A stretch of DNA of 64,000 nucleotides from Vibrio ouci (lineage in GTDB: Bacteria; Pseudomonadota; Gammaproteobacteria; Enterobacterales; Vibrionaceae), in assembly GCF_004551525.1 (NCBI RefSeq), contig NZ_SATR01000003.1:62001-126000 (forward strand), written 5' to 3'. Of this stretch, positions 37,760 through 47,258 are shown in pieces. Position 1 is the stretch's first letter, and every line of letters begins with the position of its first letter. A model generated the notes under the pieces. The model was not told the origin of the DNA. It did not search any database and saw only the letters and a program-made list of their open reading frames with translations. Both the position numbers and the translations under genes were made by a program.

Positions 37760-38583
37760 GATTTCCCTTTGTCGATGTTTCTCACCTAATTCTAGTTGTT
37801 AATCTAAAAAGTTTGGCGTCTAACTAAATTCGACTAAATTTCACGACTTTATTCATAAAGCGTATCCGACTAGATCGGACTTCAGTCTATATTGTAAAGA
37901 ATTGCTCCATTGAATTATTATCTTGATAAATCTTGCCTGAGACAAGCTTCGCTTAGTTTAAAATTACAACGGTTTTTAAAGATACTCACGACTCCTGTAG
38001 TGCGTTCCTTTTACCACTGTGTAACATACCTAGGAAGCTTTCTTCATGATTATTAATGCTTTGGTCGTCAATGGTCTATCGGGCTGAAAAACATCGGAAC
38101 ACCACTGTTCTTTGAGCAAACAAGTCGAGAGCAACCCAAATCTAAGTAGTGTCTCGATCTAAACTTAATATTTTAATGATTTCAGCGGTTCTGTATCGAC
38201 TTAGACTGATACCATAATGCACTCATGGTGAACAATAACTCACAATGTGAGTTTCCACGAATAAGTGTTCTGATTTGTTCTTCGGCTTTTGTCGAGATTT
38301 TTTATTACTGATAAATGCTAGGATGGACACTGAATATACGACATTGTTTCTCATTGCTTTCTATCTATTTTGTCTTTCGATTATCAAGAATTCTTCGACA
38401 AGTCATTCTTTAGTCTTTTTATTATTTCTTTGTGTTCTTCTAGCTTGATGGACCATTTTAAATTTGTGAGCTTTTTCTGTTCTGAGGTTAATAAGACTGA
38501 TTAAGTCAGTTATCTTAATTAACACACAATTGAGCTTTCAAGTTCGAATTGTGGAATAAGGCTTTTCTAGTACACTTTGTCAT
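37760..38583 (-). mobile_element. Decayed IS3-family element (orfA and orfB remnants)
   Basis: This 1.1-kb stretch without an intact gene contains minus-strand traces of an IS3-type transposase broken by many stops and frameshifts. In order: an orfA start MTKCTRKALFHNSNLKAQL (from 38583), a Lys/Glu helix LEEHKEIIKRLKNDLSK like the orfA leucine zipper, then orfB pieces IWVALDLFAQRTVVF (about 38120-38160), PLTTKALIIM (about 38045-38075), GTHYRSREYL (about 37985-38013) and DNNSMEQFF (about 37898-37923). The order matches orfA-orfB of IS3 elements. Ends and target duplication are not recognisable. It is non-functional. Confidence 0.7.
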
Positions 38584-38840
38584 AACTTCATCTGTTTTCG
38601 TGATCTGGCTCTTAAAAAATAAAATATAGCTCCAAAATAGGTTCTGCCACAACACAATGTTCAATGATACAGTTCTGTCGCTATAATTAAACATGTAGTT
38701 CCACATAAGCAATAGTTGTAGTAGCAGATGTCAATTAATTGTTTTATCTGCTATGCTTCATCCACTCAAAGGAGTGCTGTTTTTCGGCATGCCGTTAGTA
38801 AAAAACTTACTCTCGGGCTAATAAGTGTTATATTAGAGAT

Positions 38841-39989
38841 ATGAGTATGCAATTAGATAGACATTACGAAGGAACTGATTTTATTACAGGCTTGAGAGCG
38901 ATTGCAGTTTTTCTTGTTTTTGTTATACATTCCGGGGGAGGTGGTCTTCGAGATATTAGTGAATTTCTGAATACGTTCGTCGATTTTGGAAAGTATGGTG
39001 TTCAAGTTTTTTTTGTAATAAGTGGCTTTACAATATTTTTCCAGTTGAGTAAAGAGGGATATTCTCTTCGTAGGTTTTTGTTGATCAGAATTTTCCGTAT
39101 TTCAATCCCATACTTTCCAGTTTTGATTTTTATATATATATATATTAATTCAGGTGGTGAGCAATTTAATGGGTGGGCTAATCAGTTTAATAATGGAACA
39201 CTGTCTATAGATAACTTATTGATGCATATTACATATCTTGCATCTTTTGATTTGAAATATGCAAATACTATTATTGGCGTCGAATGGACATTACATATCG
39301 AAGTCTTCTTTTATTTTTTGATAGGGATTTTACTAACAAGAGGACATTTAAAGCAAGGACCTTTGAGTATTATGTTTTGGTTCGTTATTTGGTTGATTAT
39401 TGCAGTTACTCTGGGTCCTCTTGGTTATATTGGAACTCTAGATAGATTGGCGGTTTATTGGATGCCATTTATTTACGGATGGATGTTTATCCTTGGGGGG
39501 GGGGCTTTCTATCTCAGAAAAAAAATGACTCTAGTGATCTCAAGTCATTTAGAAAACATTATTTCAGATTTGGGTATAATCGTATCAATAGTTTTAATTT
39601 TCGGTTTGATATGGTTAAATTCTGGAGGTCTTGTAAGTAAATACCTACACTTGGATTGGTCCGAAGTTCATTTTTTAAACGAGTTGTTTGTTTCTTTAAT
39701 AACGGCTACTCTTATAGTAACTACGAGAGATGCTGGGAAGTTTTCAGTAGTATTTACAAGCAAGGTCGCATTGTTTTTAGGCGCTATTAGCTTTTCATTC
39801 TACTTGATACATTACATTATTATCGCTTCGGAAATTTCCTATAAGCTTTTTTACTTTGAAAATCAAACAGTCGTTTTTTTCTCTAATCTCTTTATAACAA
39901 TAGTTGTTTCAGTTGTGTGGTACTATTTTTTTGAACAGTTTTTATATCAGAAAGCTAAGAGCGCTATTAATAGAAGCATGACCCATTGA
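38841..39989 (+). CDS. O-antigen acyltransferase (Acyltransferase_3/OafA family)
   Basis: This 382-residue polytopic membrane protein opens with FITGLRAIAVFLVFVIHSGG, containing the family Arg and catalytic His. It then has VQVFFVISGFTIFFQL and about ten helices, and no SGNH extension. It probably O-acetylates an O-antigen sugar on the periplasmic side. A ten-G tract (39495-39504) codes for three glycines in FILGGGAFYL, and an A8 run follows 13 bases later. The gene is currently in frame. It lies isolated between two decayed IS3 elements. Confidence 0.88.
   Translation: MSMQLDRHYEGTDFITGLRAIAVFLVFVIHSGGGGLRDISEFLNTFVDFGKYGVQVFFVISGFTIFFQLSKEGYSLRRFLLIRIFRISIPYFPVLIFIYIYINSGGEQFNGWANQFNNGTLSIDNLLMHITYLASFDLKYANTIIGVEWTLHIEVFFYFLIGILLTRGHLKQGPLSIMFWFVIWLIIAVTLGPLGYIGTLDRLAVYWMPFIYGWMFILGGGAFYLRKKMTLVISSHLENIISDLGIIVSIVLIFGLIWLNSGGLVSKYLHLDWSEVHFLNELFVSLITATLIVTTRDAGKFSVVFTSKVALFLGAISFSFYLIHYIIIASEISYKLFYFENQTVVFFSNLFITIVVSVVWYYFFEQFLYQKAKSAINRSMTH
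39495..39504 (+). repeat. Poly-G tract (G10) inside acyltransferase gene
   Basis: Ten consecutive Gs lie about 57% of the way through the acyltransferase gene, with an A8 run at 39518-39525. Gain or loss of one G would truncate the protein. Such tracts are the known basis of slipped-strand phase variation in surface-modification genes of other bacteria. Confidence 0.85.
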
Positions 39990-40080
39990 GTATATAATAA
40001 CCTTCTTATAAACAATATTGACTTTATGCCATCGCATTAGAATTATCTATTCAACTAAAAATATACTGAATCACTCAAAA

Positions 40081-40871
40081 TGTTCACCTTTTGGGAGGTA
40101 TGCAAGTAAAGGGGAGCCCTTTCCCCTAGCATCACCCGACTAATTGGCCTCCTTGCAAACGGAAAGATGACAACAGCAAGATATGTGTGCAGGCATACTT
40201 CTTCATATACCTACGCAGACTGGGTTAGGTACAGTGACGGTCGATTGTCGAGACAGATTGTTTGGGATCTCTACGTGCTCTTGTGATGCTTTTCTATAAA
40301 GAGGCTTCTTCGTTTGGTAAAGTCGTTTATTTATTTTAGAAACTTGATAGCGCGTTGGTTTACAGTTTGGACGTCACGATGTCGGCAATAGAGCCGTTGC
40401 TTGCTTTATGAGCTTCTTTATTGAGACTTTTTAGTTTCCCCAAATCAGGGGGGATTCACACATGGGGCGACAATACCAGTATTTTTAACTGCTGAGGTGG
40501 ACACTAAACACATATTATAAAAAGCTCTGCCCGAGCTTCTTTATTATCGAGAGCCGTTCAATGACTCCCATATCAAGGGGTCTATAGCTTTTTCAATATT
40601 TCATCTTGTTATTCACGAAGTGCAGGTTTCTTTTTCAGTTCTCGTATCTGAATCTACTCTAGTGTCACTGGTGAAGCATGATGAGTCCCTCGGTTGCTCA
40701 TGGATGTATCAACCAGATCGAATCAATGTCGACCGGTGGATTGTTGTGTCTGATCCACTTGTTCAAACCATTCATAGCTTTAGCTGCTTTGACCACTGAA
40801 TAACCATTGTCAGTAAGCAGTTGCGCAGCTTTAAGTTCTGGATTAAAGCTCTTCTCGTGCGCTATTGTCAT
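40081..40871 (-). mobile_element. Second decayed IS3-family element
   Basis: Minus-strand translation from the ATG at 40871 gives MTIAHEKSFNPELKAAQL then TDNGYSVVKAAKAMNG, a clear IS3 orfA helix-turn-helix region, followed by an RELKKK..ALRE..DEILKKA zipper. Further down are orfB pieces VFSVHLSS-KYW (about 40495), KEAHKASNGSIADIVT (about 40395) and YRKASQEHVEIPNNLSRQS (about 40245-40300). Stops and frameshifts are frequent, so it is inactive. It may be the same family as the remnant at 37.8-38.6 kb; together they flank the acyltransferase gene. Confidence 0.75.
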
Positions 40872-41371
40872 AGTTCTACGCGTTATGTACGAGGTGTAAC
40901 TAGGTGGCCAAATTCACTATGCCACAAAACTCCTAGCTCGCGAGGAAGCAAGTTATCAAATTGATTAATGGAGAAACCACAACAACTAGATTCGACCGCA
41001 TAGAACTATAAATTATATGTCGATAGTCGATTATGCCAATTAATCGTGCAACGTAAACATAGGGAACTTAATAGCGGCGGTGGCATTAAACTCGGGGTAC
41101 GGTCAGATCAGGTTTGAATTAGTGTACATTATGCTTATCAATAGTCGTAAAATTCCTTTACGCTCGTTTTTTATGCCATTGGTGAGGGTTGAGCAGTCGC
41201 CCCTTCTATTGCTTGGGTTCCTTCATTCTTCAATACAAAAGTTAACTGCAGTGCTTTACATTAAGGTAATGAAAGTATGTCCGTATAGTTCCATTTTTAT
41301 GTTAAGAGTGGTATCTGCCTATTATTGGGTGTAAAAATTCAGTGTGTCACTATAATAAATGTAAGTATAAT
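40872..41371. other. Intergenic stretch without recognisable gene
   Basis: Between the second IS3 remnant and the GT4 stop I see no intact gene. An open frame at about 41080-41334 encodes no motif that I recognise and has no convincing ribosome-binding site. The stretch is probably debris of earlier insertions or deletions at the locus edge. Confidence 0.5.
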
Positions 41372-42475
41372 CTATCTTGGTTCTAATACGGTTTTGTATA
41401 CTTCTAAAGTTTTACTATGCATCGTTTCTAAACTATGTTTTTGAATATAGTCATTATAGTTGTTTTTACCAATCGCCTTTCTAAGCTCTGAATTACATAT
41501 AAGCTTCTCAATTTTTTCGGATAGCATTACACTATCTTGCCTTTCAATTAGGAAGCCATTAAACCCATCTTTTACGGCCTCATTAACCCCCCCAACATTC
41601 GAGCATATAACTGGTAGACCGGAGCTCATGGCTTCCAAAATCGATAGCGGATAACCTTCCCAGTTGCTGATTAAAAGAAATATATGGGAGCTGCTCAAGA
41701 GTTCGTCAACGTCGTTCCGCTCTCCAAGTATGTTGATTTTATTTTTTACAGAGCTTTCATCTACGAGCTTTCGGATTTTGTTTAGTAAGGGCCCGCCTCC
41801 TACCAAATCTAATCTCCAATCCAAATGCGCCAGTCGCTCCAATGAGTTGATTAATGTCGAATGGTCTTTTTGTTTGTTAAATCTAGCAACCATTATCAAC
41901 TTAACTGTCTTGCTTTCTTCATTAGTCTTTTGGGTTGGCAAGCTAGGGCCTACACCATTATAAATTACGACTTGATGTTCATCTGTAGATACACGATTTT
42001 TTATCGCTAAATCTTTGTCTTGCTTGGATACAGTGATTATTTTTATCGCTAACTTGGAAAAAATACGCTCTATTAAGATATATATTTTCCTCTTTTTTGG
42101 TGATATTCCTTCTGCGAATGACCAACCGTGAGCAGTAAATATAGCCGGGAATCCAGTAATTTTCGCTGCTAACCTACCTAGTATTCCAGCTTTAGATGAA
42201 TGCAAGCCAATTATGTCTGGTTTAAACATATAGTACTCTTTGCATAATTGTATTACACATAATATGTCACAAAGAGGGTTTATTCCTCTTACTAGACTAG
42301 GAACCACTTTAGTTTTGACACCGCTTGTTTCTAATTGGTCGACTAAAGCTCCTTTTTCTCCCGTTATAACGAGTATGTCGTGTCCTTGATTTTTAGATAG
42401 TATACTAAGATCTCTAACATGAATCTGTGCTCCACCAATTTCGGAGGCTTTCGTTATTACATATATTATTTTCAC
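41372..42475 (-). CDS. Glycosyltransferase family 4
   Basis: This 367-residue GT-B enzyme opens with KIIYVITKASEIGGAQIHV (the GG acceptor loop). It has GLHSSKAGILGRLAAKI, TAHGWSFAEG and a C-terminal donor site SNWEGYPLSILEAMSSGLPV carrying the E-x7-E pattern. It resembles second-step transferases that add a sugar to the undecaprenyl-PP-linked first sugar. It starts at GTG, 13 bases after the initiating transferase gene on the same strand, so the two likely form one operon transcribed towards the rest of the locus. Confidence 0.88.
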   Translation of the reverse strand: MKIIYVITKASEIGGAQIHVRDLSILSKNQGHDILVITGEKGALVDQLETSGVKTKVVPSLVRGINPLCDILCVIQLCKEYYMFKPDIIGLHSSKAGILGRLAAKITGFPAIFTAHGWSFAEGISPKKRKIYILIERIFSKLAIKIITVSKQDKDLAIKNRVSTDEHQVVIYNGVGPSLPTQKTNEESKTVKLIMVARFNKQKDHSTLINSLERLAHLDWRLDLVGGGPLLNKIRKLVDESSVKNKINILGERNDVDELLSSSHIFLLISNWEGYPLSILEAMSSGLPVICSNVGGVNEAVKDGFNGFLIERQDSVMLSEKIEKLICNSELRKAIGKNNYNDYIQKHSLETMHSKTLEVYKTVLEPR

Positions 42476-42488
42476 TTGTTAAACCTTT

Positions 42489-43724
42489 TTATTTCGCGCC
42501 AAAGCCTGTTAACATTGTTCGTATAGTTTTTAACACTATGTTCATGTCTAACCAGAATGATAGGTGCTTAATATAGTAAAGGTCATGAGCTAATTTTTCT
42601 CTTGTAGAGTCAGTATCATCTGCATAACCCTGAACAGTTTGAGCCCAACCCGTAATTCCTGGTTTCACCATATGGCGGTAACCATAGAAAGGGATTTCAG
42701 TTTCAAATTGCTTAACAAAACTTTCTTGTTCTGGTCGCGGCCCGATCAGCGACATTTCGCCTTTGAGTACATTGAAGAACTGAGGAAGCTCATCAATTCT
42801 CACTTTCCTTATTATTTTGCCTACTTTCGTAATTCTGGCTTGCTCTTCAGTAGCAAACTTGTCTTTGTCACCTACCTTTTTCACAGTCATACTTCTAAAT
42901 TTGAAAATCCGAAATGTTTTGCCCGATTGACCAACCCTTTCTTGTATAAACATAGCAGGGCCAGGGTTTTCAATTTTTATCAGTAGGGCCGTTATAGCCA
43001 TTATTGGAAGTGTTATAGGGAAAGTGGTGACTATCAATACAGATTCCCAGACACGCTTCAGGTTGAAGTAAATAGGGTTAGGGCTGAGGGTTCCAATTCC
43101 ATTTTCAGATAAGTGTGAAGTTTGCACTTTGCCCTCGATCATCTCTCTAATACTTTCTGAGTGAAATACAGATATGTTATTAATACTGCAGTCAGCCACA
43201 AACTTAGAGTCCTCTGGGCTAAGTTCTTTATGTAAGTCTACAACAAGCCCCGATTGAATTGAGGCTATGTCTCTTTTCGGCCCTAAAGGGCTGACGTCAA
43301 TATTCTGGTGGCTCTCAAATATCGATAAGTCAAAGTTTTCTAATGCAGAAAGCTTGAGTTTCTTATAATTTTTTCTCATTAGACTGCTTATATATAGCCA
43401 GGCAAAACTTATTCCGAAACCGTGAATTAGAATTGACCGAGAATATTCCAGTCTAGTTAATGCAATAATTCCAGATAAAATAGCAAACATCGTCAAAAGA
43501 ACAGGTAATATGTAGTATTTTCTTTCAACTAGTAGGTACTTACTTATTTGTGGGAGAGTGCTAGCTGCAGCGGTATAAGCAATTAAAACGCTAAATACAC
43601 TATACTTGATAGTATCAGGCAGAGTTGAAAGCTCTCCACCAGATACTATCAGTAGGTAGCAAAATATTAATGCTATACCTAAACCATGAATGATTACTGA
43701 GTTGGATAAAATATGTTTTTTCAC
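42489..43724 (-). CDS. Initiating undecaprenyl-phosphate sugar-1-phosphate transferase
   Basis: This 411-residue polyprenyl hexose-1-phosphate transferase (WbaP/WcaJ-type) has several N-terminal membrane helices, a central region, and a C-terminal bacterial sugar-transferase domain. Key segments are FRSMTVKK, the catalytic RIDELPQFFNVLKGEMS with the Asp-Glu pair, and LIGPRPEQ. It would start the O unit on undecaprenyl phosphate. The first sugar (glucose, galactose or an N-acetyl sugar) cannot be told. It starts at GTG. It lies 51 bases downstream of pssA. Confidence 0.88.
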   Translation of the reverse strand: MKKHILSNSVIIHGLGIALIFCYLLIVSGGELSTLPDTIKYSVFSVLIAYTAAASTLPQISKYLLVERKYYILPVLLTMFAILSGIIALTRLEYSRSILIHGFGISFAWLYISSLMRKNYKKLKLSALENFDLSIFESHQNIDVSPLGPKRDIASIQSGLVVDLHKELSPEDSKFVADCSINNISVFHSESIREMIEGKVQTSHLSENGIGTLSPNPIYFNLKRVWESVLIVTTFPITLPIMAITALLIKIENPGPAMFIQERVGQSGKTFRIFKFRSMTVKKVGDKDKFATEEQARITKVGKIIRKVRIDELPQFFNVLKGEMSLIGPRPEQESFVKQFETEIPFYGYRHMVKPGITGWAQTVQGYADDTDSTREKLAHDLYYIKHLSFWLDMNIVLKTIRTMLTGFGAK

Positions 43725-43775
43725 TGTAATTGCTTTCTGTTGTATAACTGTTATGAATTTACGTAAACTTGAAGA

Positions 43776-45116
43776 TTACAAAATCTGCTTCAAAACCCGA
43801 TCCGCCTTCACACGGGTAATCTTACGCATTAGCTTCTGGACCGCATCTGGGTAGTCTTCAAACTTCTCTAACTGTCTGTATGTGCAGATTAGGTCGGTGT
43901 GCTGAAGAATATTCTCCACCTCTTTCTCAAACTGAGGTGTTAGATGATGATAGTTATCTTGAATGAAGATTGCGTTTTCTAAATCCAATTTCCAAGCACG
44001 AGGGTTAAGGTTATTACCGGTAATCAGCATATAACGCTTATCGACCCAAATGCCTTTTAAGTGGAAGCTGTTTTCTTCGTGCTTCCAAAGGTGGATAGAT
44101 AGCTTGCGGCTGGCAATATTCGCTTCGTTCGCTTTAGCAAATTGGCGTAAGTTACGTTCATACAAGTAAGGTAAGCCACCAATAGTGCGGAAATCTTCTT
44201 CTGGTGAGATATAGAAGTCATTAGCCGTCTTATCACCAACAACAATCGTGACTTTTACGCCACGTTTGATTGCCTTCTTCACTTCTTTTGCCACGCTGCG
44301 TGGGAAGTTAAAGTAAGGCGTACAGATGAAAATCTCATCTTTTGCTTGGGCAAGAAGCTGGTTGATACCTTGGTTTAGCTTGTTACGCTTTTTACCGACA
44401 CCCACGATAGGAGTGACAGCGACTTGTTCAGCAGAAACTTCTTGAGACTCAAATTGGTAATTCGATTTTGCTAACGATGCTCGTAGCTGGCGAATTTGAG
44501 CTTTGATCTCTTTGGTTTCAGGTTTGCTTGGGCACGCTAAGTCATTTACCGCAGGGTGCTCAATCATCTCAGACTGAATGAATTCGACCATACTGTCTGC
44601 CAGTGCTTTATTGCTTAGCATATGGTAGCGATCAAAGCGGTAACGATCTTTATAGTTGAGGTAAATGTTATTTAAGCTTGCGCCACTGTAGATCACCTGA
44701 TCATCAACAATAAATCCTTTGAGGTGAAGTACACCAAATACTTCGCGGCCACGAACAGGAATTCCGTAGACAGGGATCTTATGTTCGTAGTTCTCGGCAA
44801 ATGACTTATACATTGCTGCATTGGTTTCGCCAGGCTCAGCACCAATTAAACCACGTTGGGCACGGTGCCAGTCGACACAGACATTAATATCTAGGCCTGG
44901 ATTGCGCTGTTTGGCTTGATAAAGCTCGGTCAAGACTTCTCGACCAGCCTCATCATCTTCTAAGTAAAGAGCCACAAGGTAGATTCGTTTACTTGCCTGA
45001 CGAATCGCTTCAATTAAGCGAGTTCGAAAGTCTTTGGCTGCGTATAAAGTCTCGAAATGAGCGGGATCTTGCGCCAAAGTAGGAAGTTGTTCGAATAAAT
45101 TCCTATGAGTCATCAT
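43776..45116 (-). CDS. pssA: CDP-diacylglycerol--serine O-phosphatidyltransferase (PLD type)
   Basis: This phosphatidylserine synthase of about 446 residues is of the phospholipase D superfamily and makes phosphatidylserine, precursor of phosphatidylethanolamine. The two HKD-type motifs are visible: HLKGFIVDD with GASLNN, and FHLKGIWVDKRYMLITGNN. The frame is open 15 codons further upstream, but the ATG at 45116 (a Met-Met pair) aligns with the usual enterobacterial start and gives the family length. It marks the housekeeping right border of the O-antigen region. Confidence 0.93.
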   Translation of the reverse strand: MMTHRNLFEQLPTLAQDPAHFETLYAAKDFRTRLIEAIRQASKRIYLVALYLEDDEAGREVLTELYQAKQRNPGLDINVCVDWHRAQRGLIGAEPGETNAAMYKSFAENYEHKIPVYGIPVRGREVFGVLHLKGFIVDDQVIYSGASLNNIYLNYKDRYRFDRYHMLSNKALADSMVEFIQSEMIEHPAVNDLACPSKPETKEIKAQIRQLRASLAKSNYQFESQEVSAEQVAVTPIVGVGKKRNKLNQGINQLLAQAKDEIFICTPYFNFPRSVAKEVKKAIKRGVKVTIVVGDKTANDFYISPEEDFRTIGGLPYLYERNLRQFAKANEANIASRKLSIHLWKHEENSFHLKGIWVDKRYMLITGNNLNPRAWKLDLENAIFIQDNYHHLTPQFEKEVENILQHTDLICTYRQLEKFEDYPDAVQKLMRKITRVKADRVLKQIL

Positions 45117-45185
45117 GTTGGATGGGTAACCTTTACTTAAAGTGGACAGGGATATTAGCAAAAGAACGAAAAAGTTGCGAGTGAC

Positions 45186-46157
45186 CTAAGACTCGCTACT
45201 TGAAGGTCGTAGGCTAATCTCGCCGCCAATATAGCTTTCGATTCCTTGTTCGGTCTCTAAAAGTACCGCGCCTTGTTCATTGATACCCTTTGAAATGCCC
45301 GAAATCTCTCTTGGCCCCATGATAAGTTTAATCGGGCGTCCTAAGAAGTTATCAAGTCGATTCCATCTTTCAACAAAGCCTGACATTCCTTGAAGTTCAT
45401 AATCAGCGAGCGACTTATTCAAGGTTTTAATCATGGTGATAGCCAGCTGGTTGCGGTCGATATTCTGACTCTCAGCCACTTCAGACAGGCTTGACCACGG
45501 CTGAGTAATCCCTTCCGTTTTATCAGACATCATCAGGTTCATACCCATGCCGATAACAAGGTTTGCCGCAGCTCCTGCTTGACCAGACATCTCAACTAAA
45601 ATGCCGGCGAGCTTTTTATCTTGATAATAGAGATCATTAGGCCACTTAAGCTTTACGCCCTCTAAACCAATTTCTTCTAGCGCTTCAACGATGGCAACGC
45701 CAACCACTAAGCTTAGCCCCATCGCCGCTGCCATGCCCGCATCTAAGCGCCAAAACATCGATAGGTATAGATTAGAGCCAAATGGGGAAACCCACTCTCG
45801 GCCACGACGTCCGCGTCCTTTCGCCTGGTATTCAGCTAAACATACTGAGCCTGACTCTAAGCTGTCCGTGCGCTCAAGTAAGTATTGATTGGTCGAATCA
45901 ATAATAGGAATAAGCTCTACGGGTGTCGTTAGAGCTTGGTTTAATACTTCTTGGTCAAGTAACTGCATGGGTTTCGCAAGTTGGTAGCCTTTGCCCTGTA
46001 CGCGAAAGATATCGACGCCCCACTCTTGAATGCCTTTGATATGTTTACTCACGGCAGCACGAGAAACACCAAGTTGATCACCAAGCTCTTCTCCTGAGTG
46101 AAAGCCACCTTGGGAAAGAGTTTTTAATATCGATAATTTTGCAGAGTGGTCCTTCAT
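45186..46157 (-). CDS. birA: Biotin operon repressor / biotin--protein ligase
   Basis: This 323-residue bifunctional protein has an N-terminal winged helix (about residues 5-60) that binds the bio operator, and a ligase domain with the biotin/ATP loop GRGRRGREW at residues 114-122 and KWPNDLYY later. It attaches biotin to the acetyl-CoA carboxylase carrier protein and represses biotin genes. Its ATG overlaps the murB stop by four bases, the murB-birA order shared with E. coli. Confidence 0.96.
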   Translation of the reverse strand: MKDHSAKLSILKTLSQGGFHSGEELGDQLGVSRAAVSKHIKGIQEWGVDIFRVQGKGYQLAKPMQLLDQEVLNQALTTPVELIPIIDSTNQYLLERTDSLESGSVCLAEYQAKGRGRRGREWVSPFGSNLYLSMFWRLDAGMAAAMGLSLVVGVAIVEALEEIGLEGVKLKWPNDLYYQDKKLAGILVEMSGQAGAAANLVIGMGMNLMMSDKTEGITQPWSSLSEVAESQNIDRNQLAITMIKTLNKSLADYELQGMSGFVERWNRLDNFLGRPIKLIMGPREISGISKGINEQGAVLLETEQGIESYIGGEISLRPSSSES

Positions 46158-47200
46158 GACTGCTTCTCCAAGATGTCTTGTAAGTAGGTTTCTTGTTTCG
46201 CGCCCATAAAGCGAACTTCATGTTCAAGCTGTATTTGATAGCGATTTAGCACCGTAGTTCGAACCTTAGCGGCTAGTTGAATGATGTCTTCCGCTGTTGC
46301 GTGGTTCTGGTTGATCAGCACTAGCGCTTGCATTGGGTGGATTTGAGCGCCACCAACTGACGTGCCTTTTAGCTGACATTGATCGATCAACCAGCCTGCG
46401 GCGACTTTCATTCCGTTATCAGTAGGGTAGGCAACAATATCGGGAAATTGCTTCTTTAATTGTTCAAAGTGGTCTTGAGAAATGACCGGGTTTTTGAAGA
46501 AACTACCGGCATTGCCTGTTACAGCTGGGTCTGGGAGTTTCTCCATACGGATTTGGCATACGCGATCAAATATCTGTTGGGCGGTAAGATCTGTTGAAGC
46601 CAAAGATCTAAGAGGCCCATACTCGATATTTGGTTGCCAATCTTTAGCGAGTTTAAGGCCAACCGCAATGATCACAGCCTTTTGATATAACTGGTGTTTA
46701 AAAATAGAGTCGCGGTAACCAAATTGACACTCCGCTGCGCTCAGTCGCTTAACTGTAAGGCTTTCCAAGCAGAGAACGTCTACATACTCACAAATATCTT
46801 TTAGCTCAACACCATAAGCACCAATGTTCTGGATCGGTGCACTGCCGGCACAACCCGGAATAAGAGCTAAGTTTTCTAAACCTGGATAACCATTTTCAAC
46901 CGTCCACTGGACAAGAGAAGGCCAATCTTCACCTCCAGATATATGCAAATGCCAGTGAGTGTCAGATTCAGTGACTTCTTTGCCAAGTAATGAATTGATG
47001 ATCACCATACCCTGGTACTTTTCAGTAAAGAGCATATTGCTGCCTTTACCCAGCACGAGCTTAGGTAAATCGCTCCATTCCGCATTCAGGTAAACCTGTT
47101 TTAGCTCATCTATCGAGTTGACCTCAACAAGAAAGGCACACTGCTGAGAAATAGAAAAAGTATGATAAGGACGTAGGTCGGCGTTAGCTGTAATTTGCAT
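46154..47200 (-). CDS. murB: UDP-N-acetylenolpyruvoylglucosamine reductase
   Basis: This 348-residue FAD enzyme carries out the second step of UDP-MurNAc synthesis for peptidoglycan. It has LRPYHTFSI at the N-terminus, the FAD loop VLGKGSNMLF, ALIPGCAGSAPIQNIGAYG, and the active-site region GNAGSFFKNPV with the catalytic Ser. WLIDQCQLKG and the C-terminal EHEVRFMG fit type I MurB. It is transcribed with birA. Confidence 0.97.
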   Translation of the reverse strand: MQITANADLRPYHTFSISQQCAFLVEVNSIDELKQVYLNAEWSDLPKLVLGKGSNMLFTEKYQGMVIINSLLGKEVTESDTHWHLHISGGEDWPSLVQWTVENGYPGLENLALIPGCAGSAPIQNIGAYGVELKDICEYVDVLCLESLTVKRLSAAECQFGYRDSIFKHQLYQKAVIIAVGLKLAKDWQPNIEYGPLRSLASTDLTAQQIFDRVCQIRMEKLPDPAVTGNAGSFFKNPVISQDHFEQLKKQFPDIVAYPTDNGMKVAAGWLIDQCQLKGTSVGGAQIHPMQALVLINQNHATAEDIIQLAAKVRTTVLNRYQIQLEHEVRFMGAKQETYLQDILEKQS

Positions 47201-47258
47201 TGGTTTTATCGAGTAATCTAAACTGCGCTCATTCTACCTCAAATCGAGATTGGTGATA

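Noticed and set aside
38515-38712. 65-residue minus-strand open frame as a small gene
   Set aside because: Its C-terminal half is the orfA start of the decayed IS3 element and it has no independent coding signal. It was folded into the mobile-element remnant.
41080-41334. 84-residue open frame in the IS debris region
   Set aside because: It has no ribosome-binding site, no recognisable motif and atypical composition. It is most likely a chance frame in decayed sequence.
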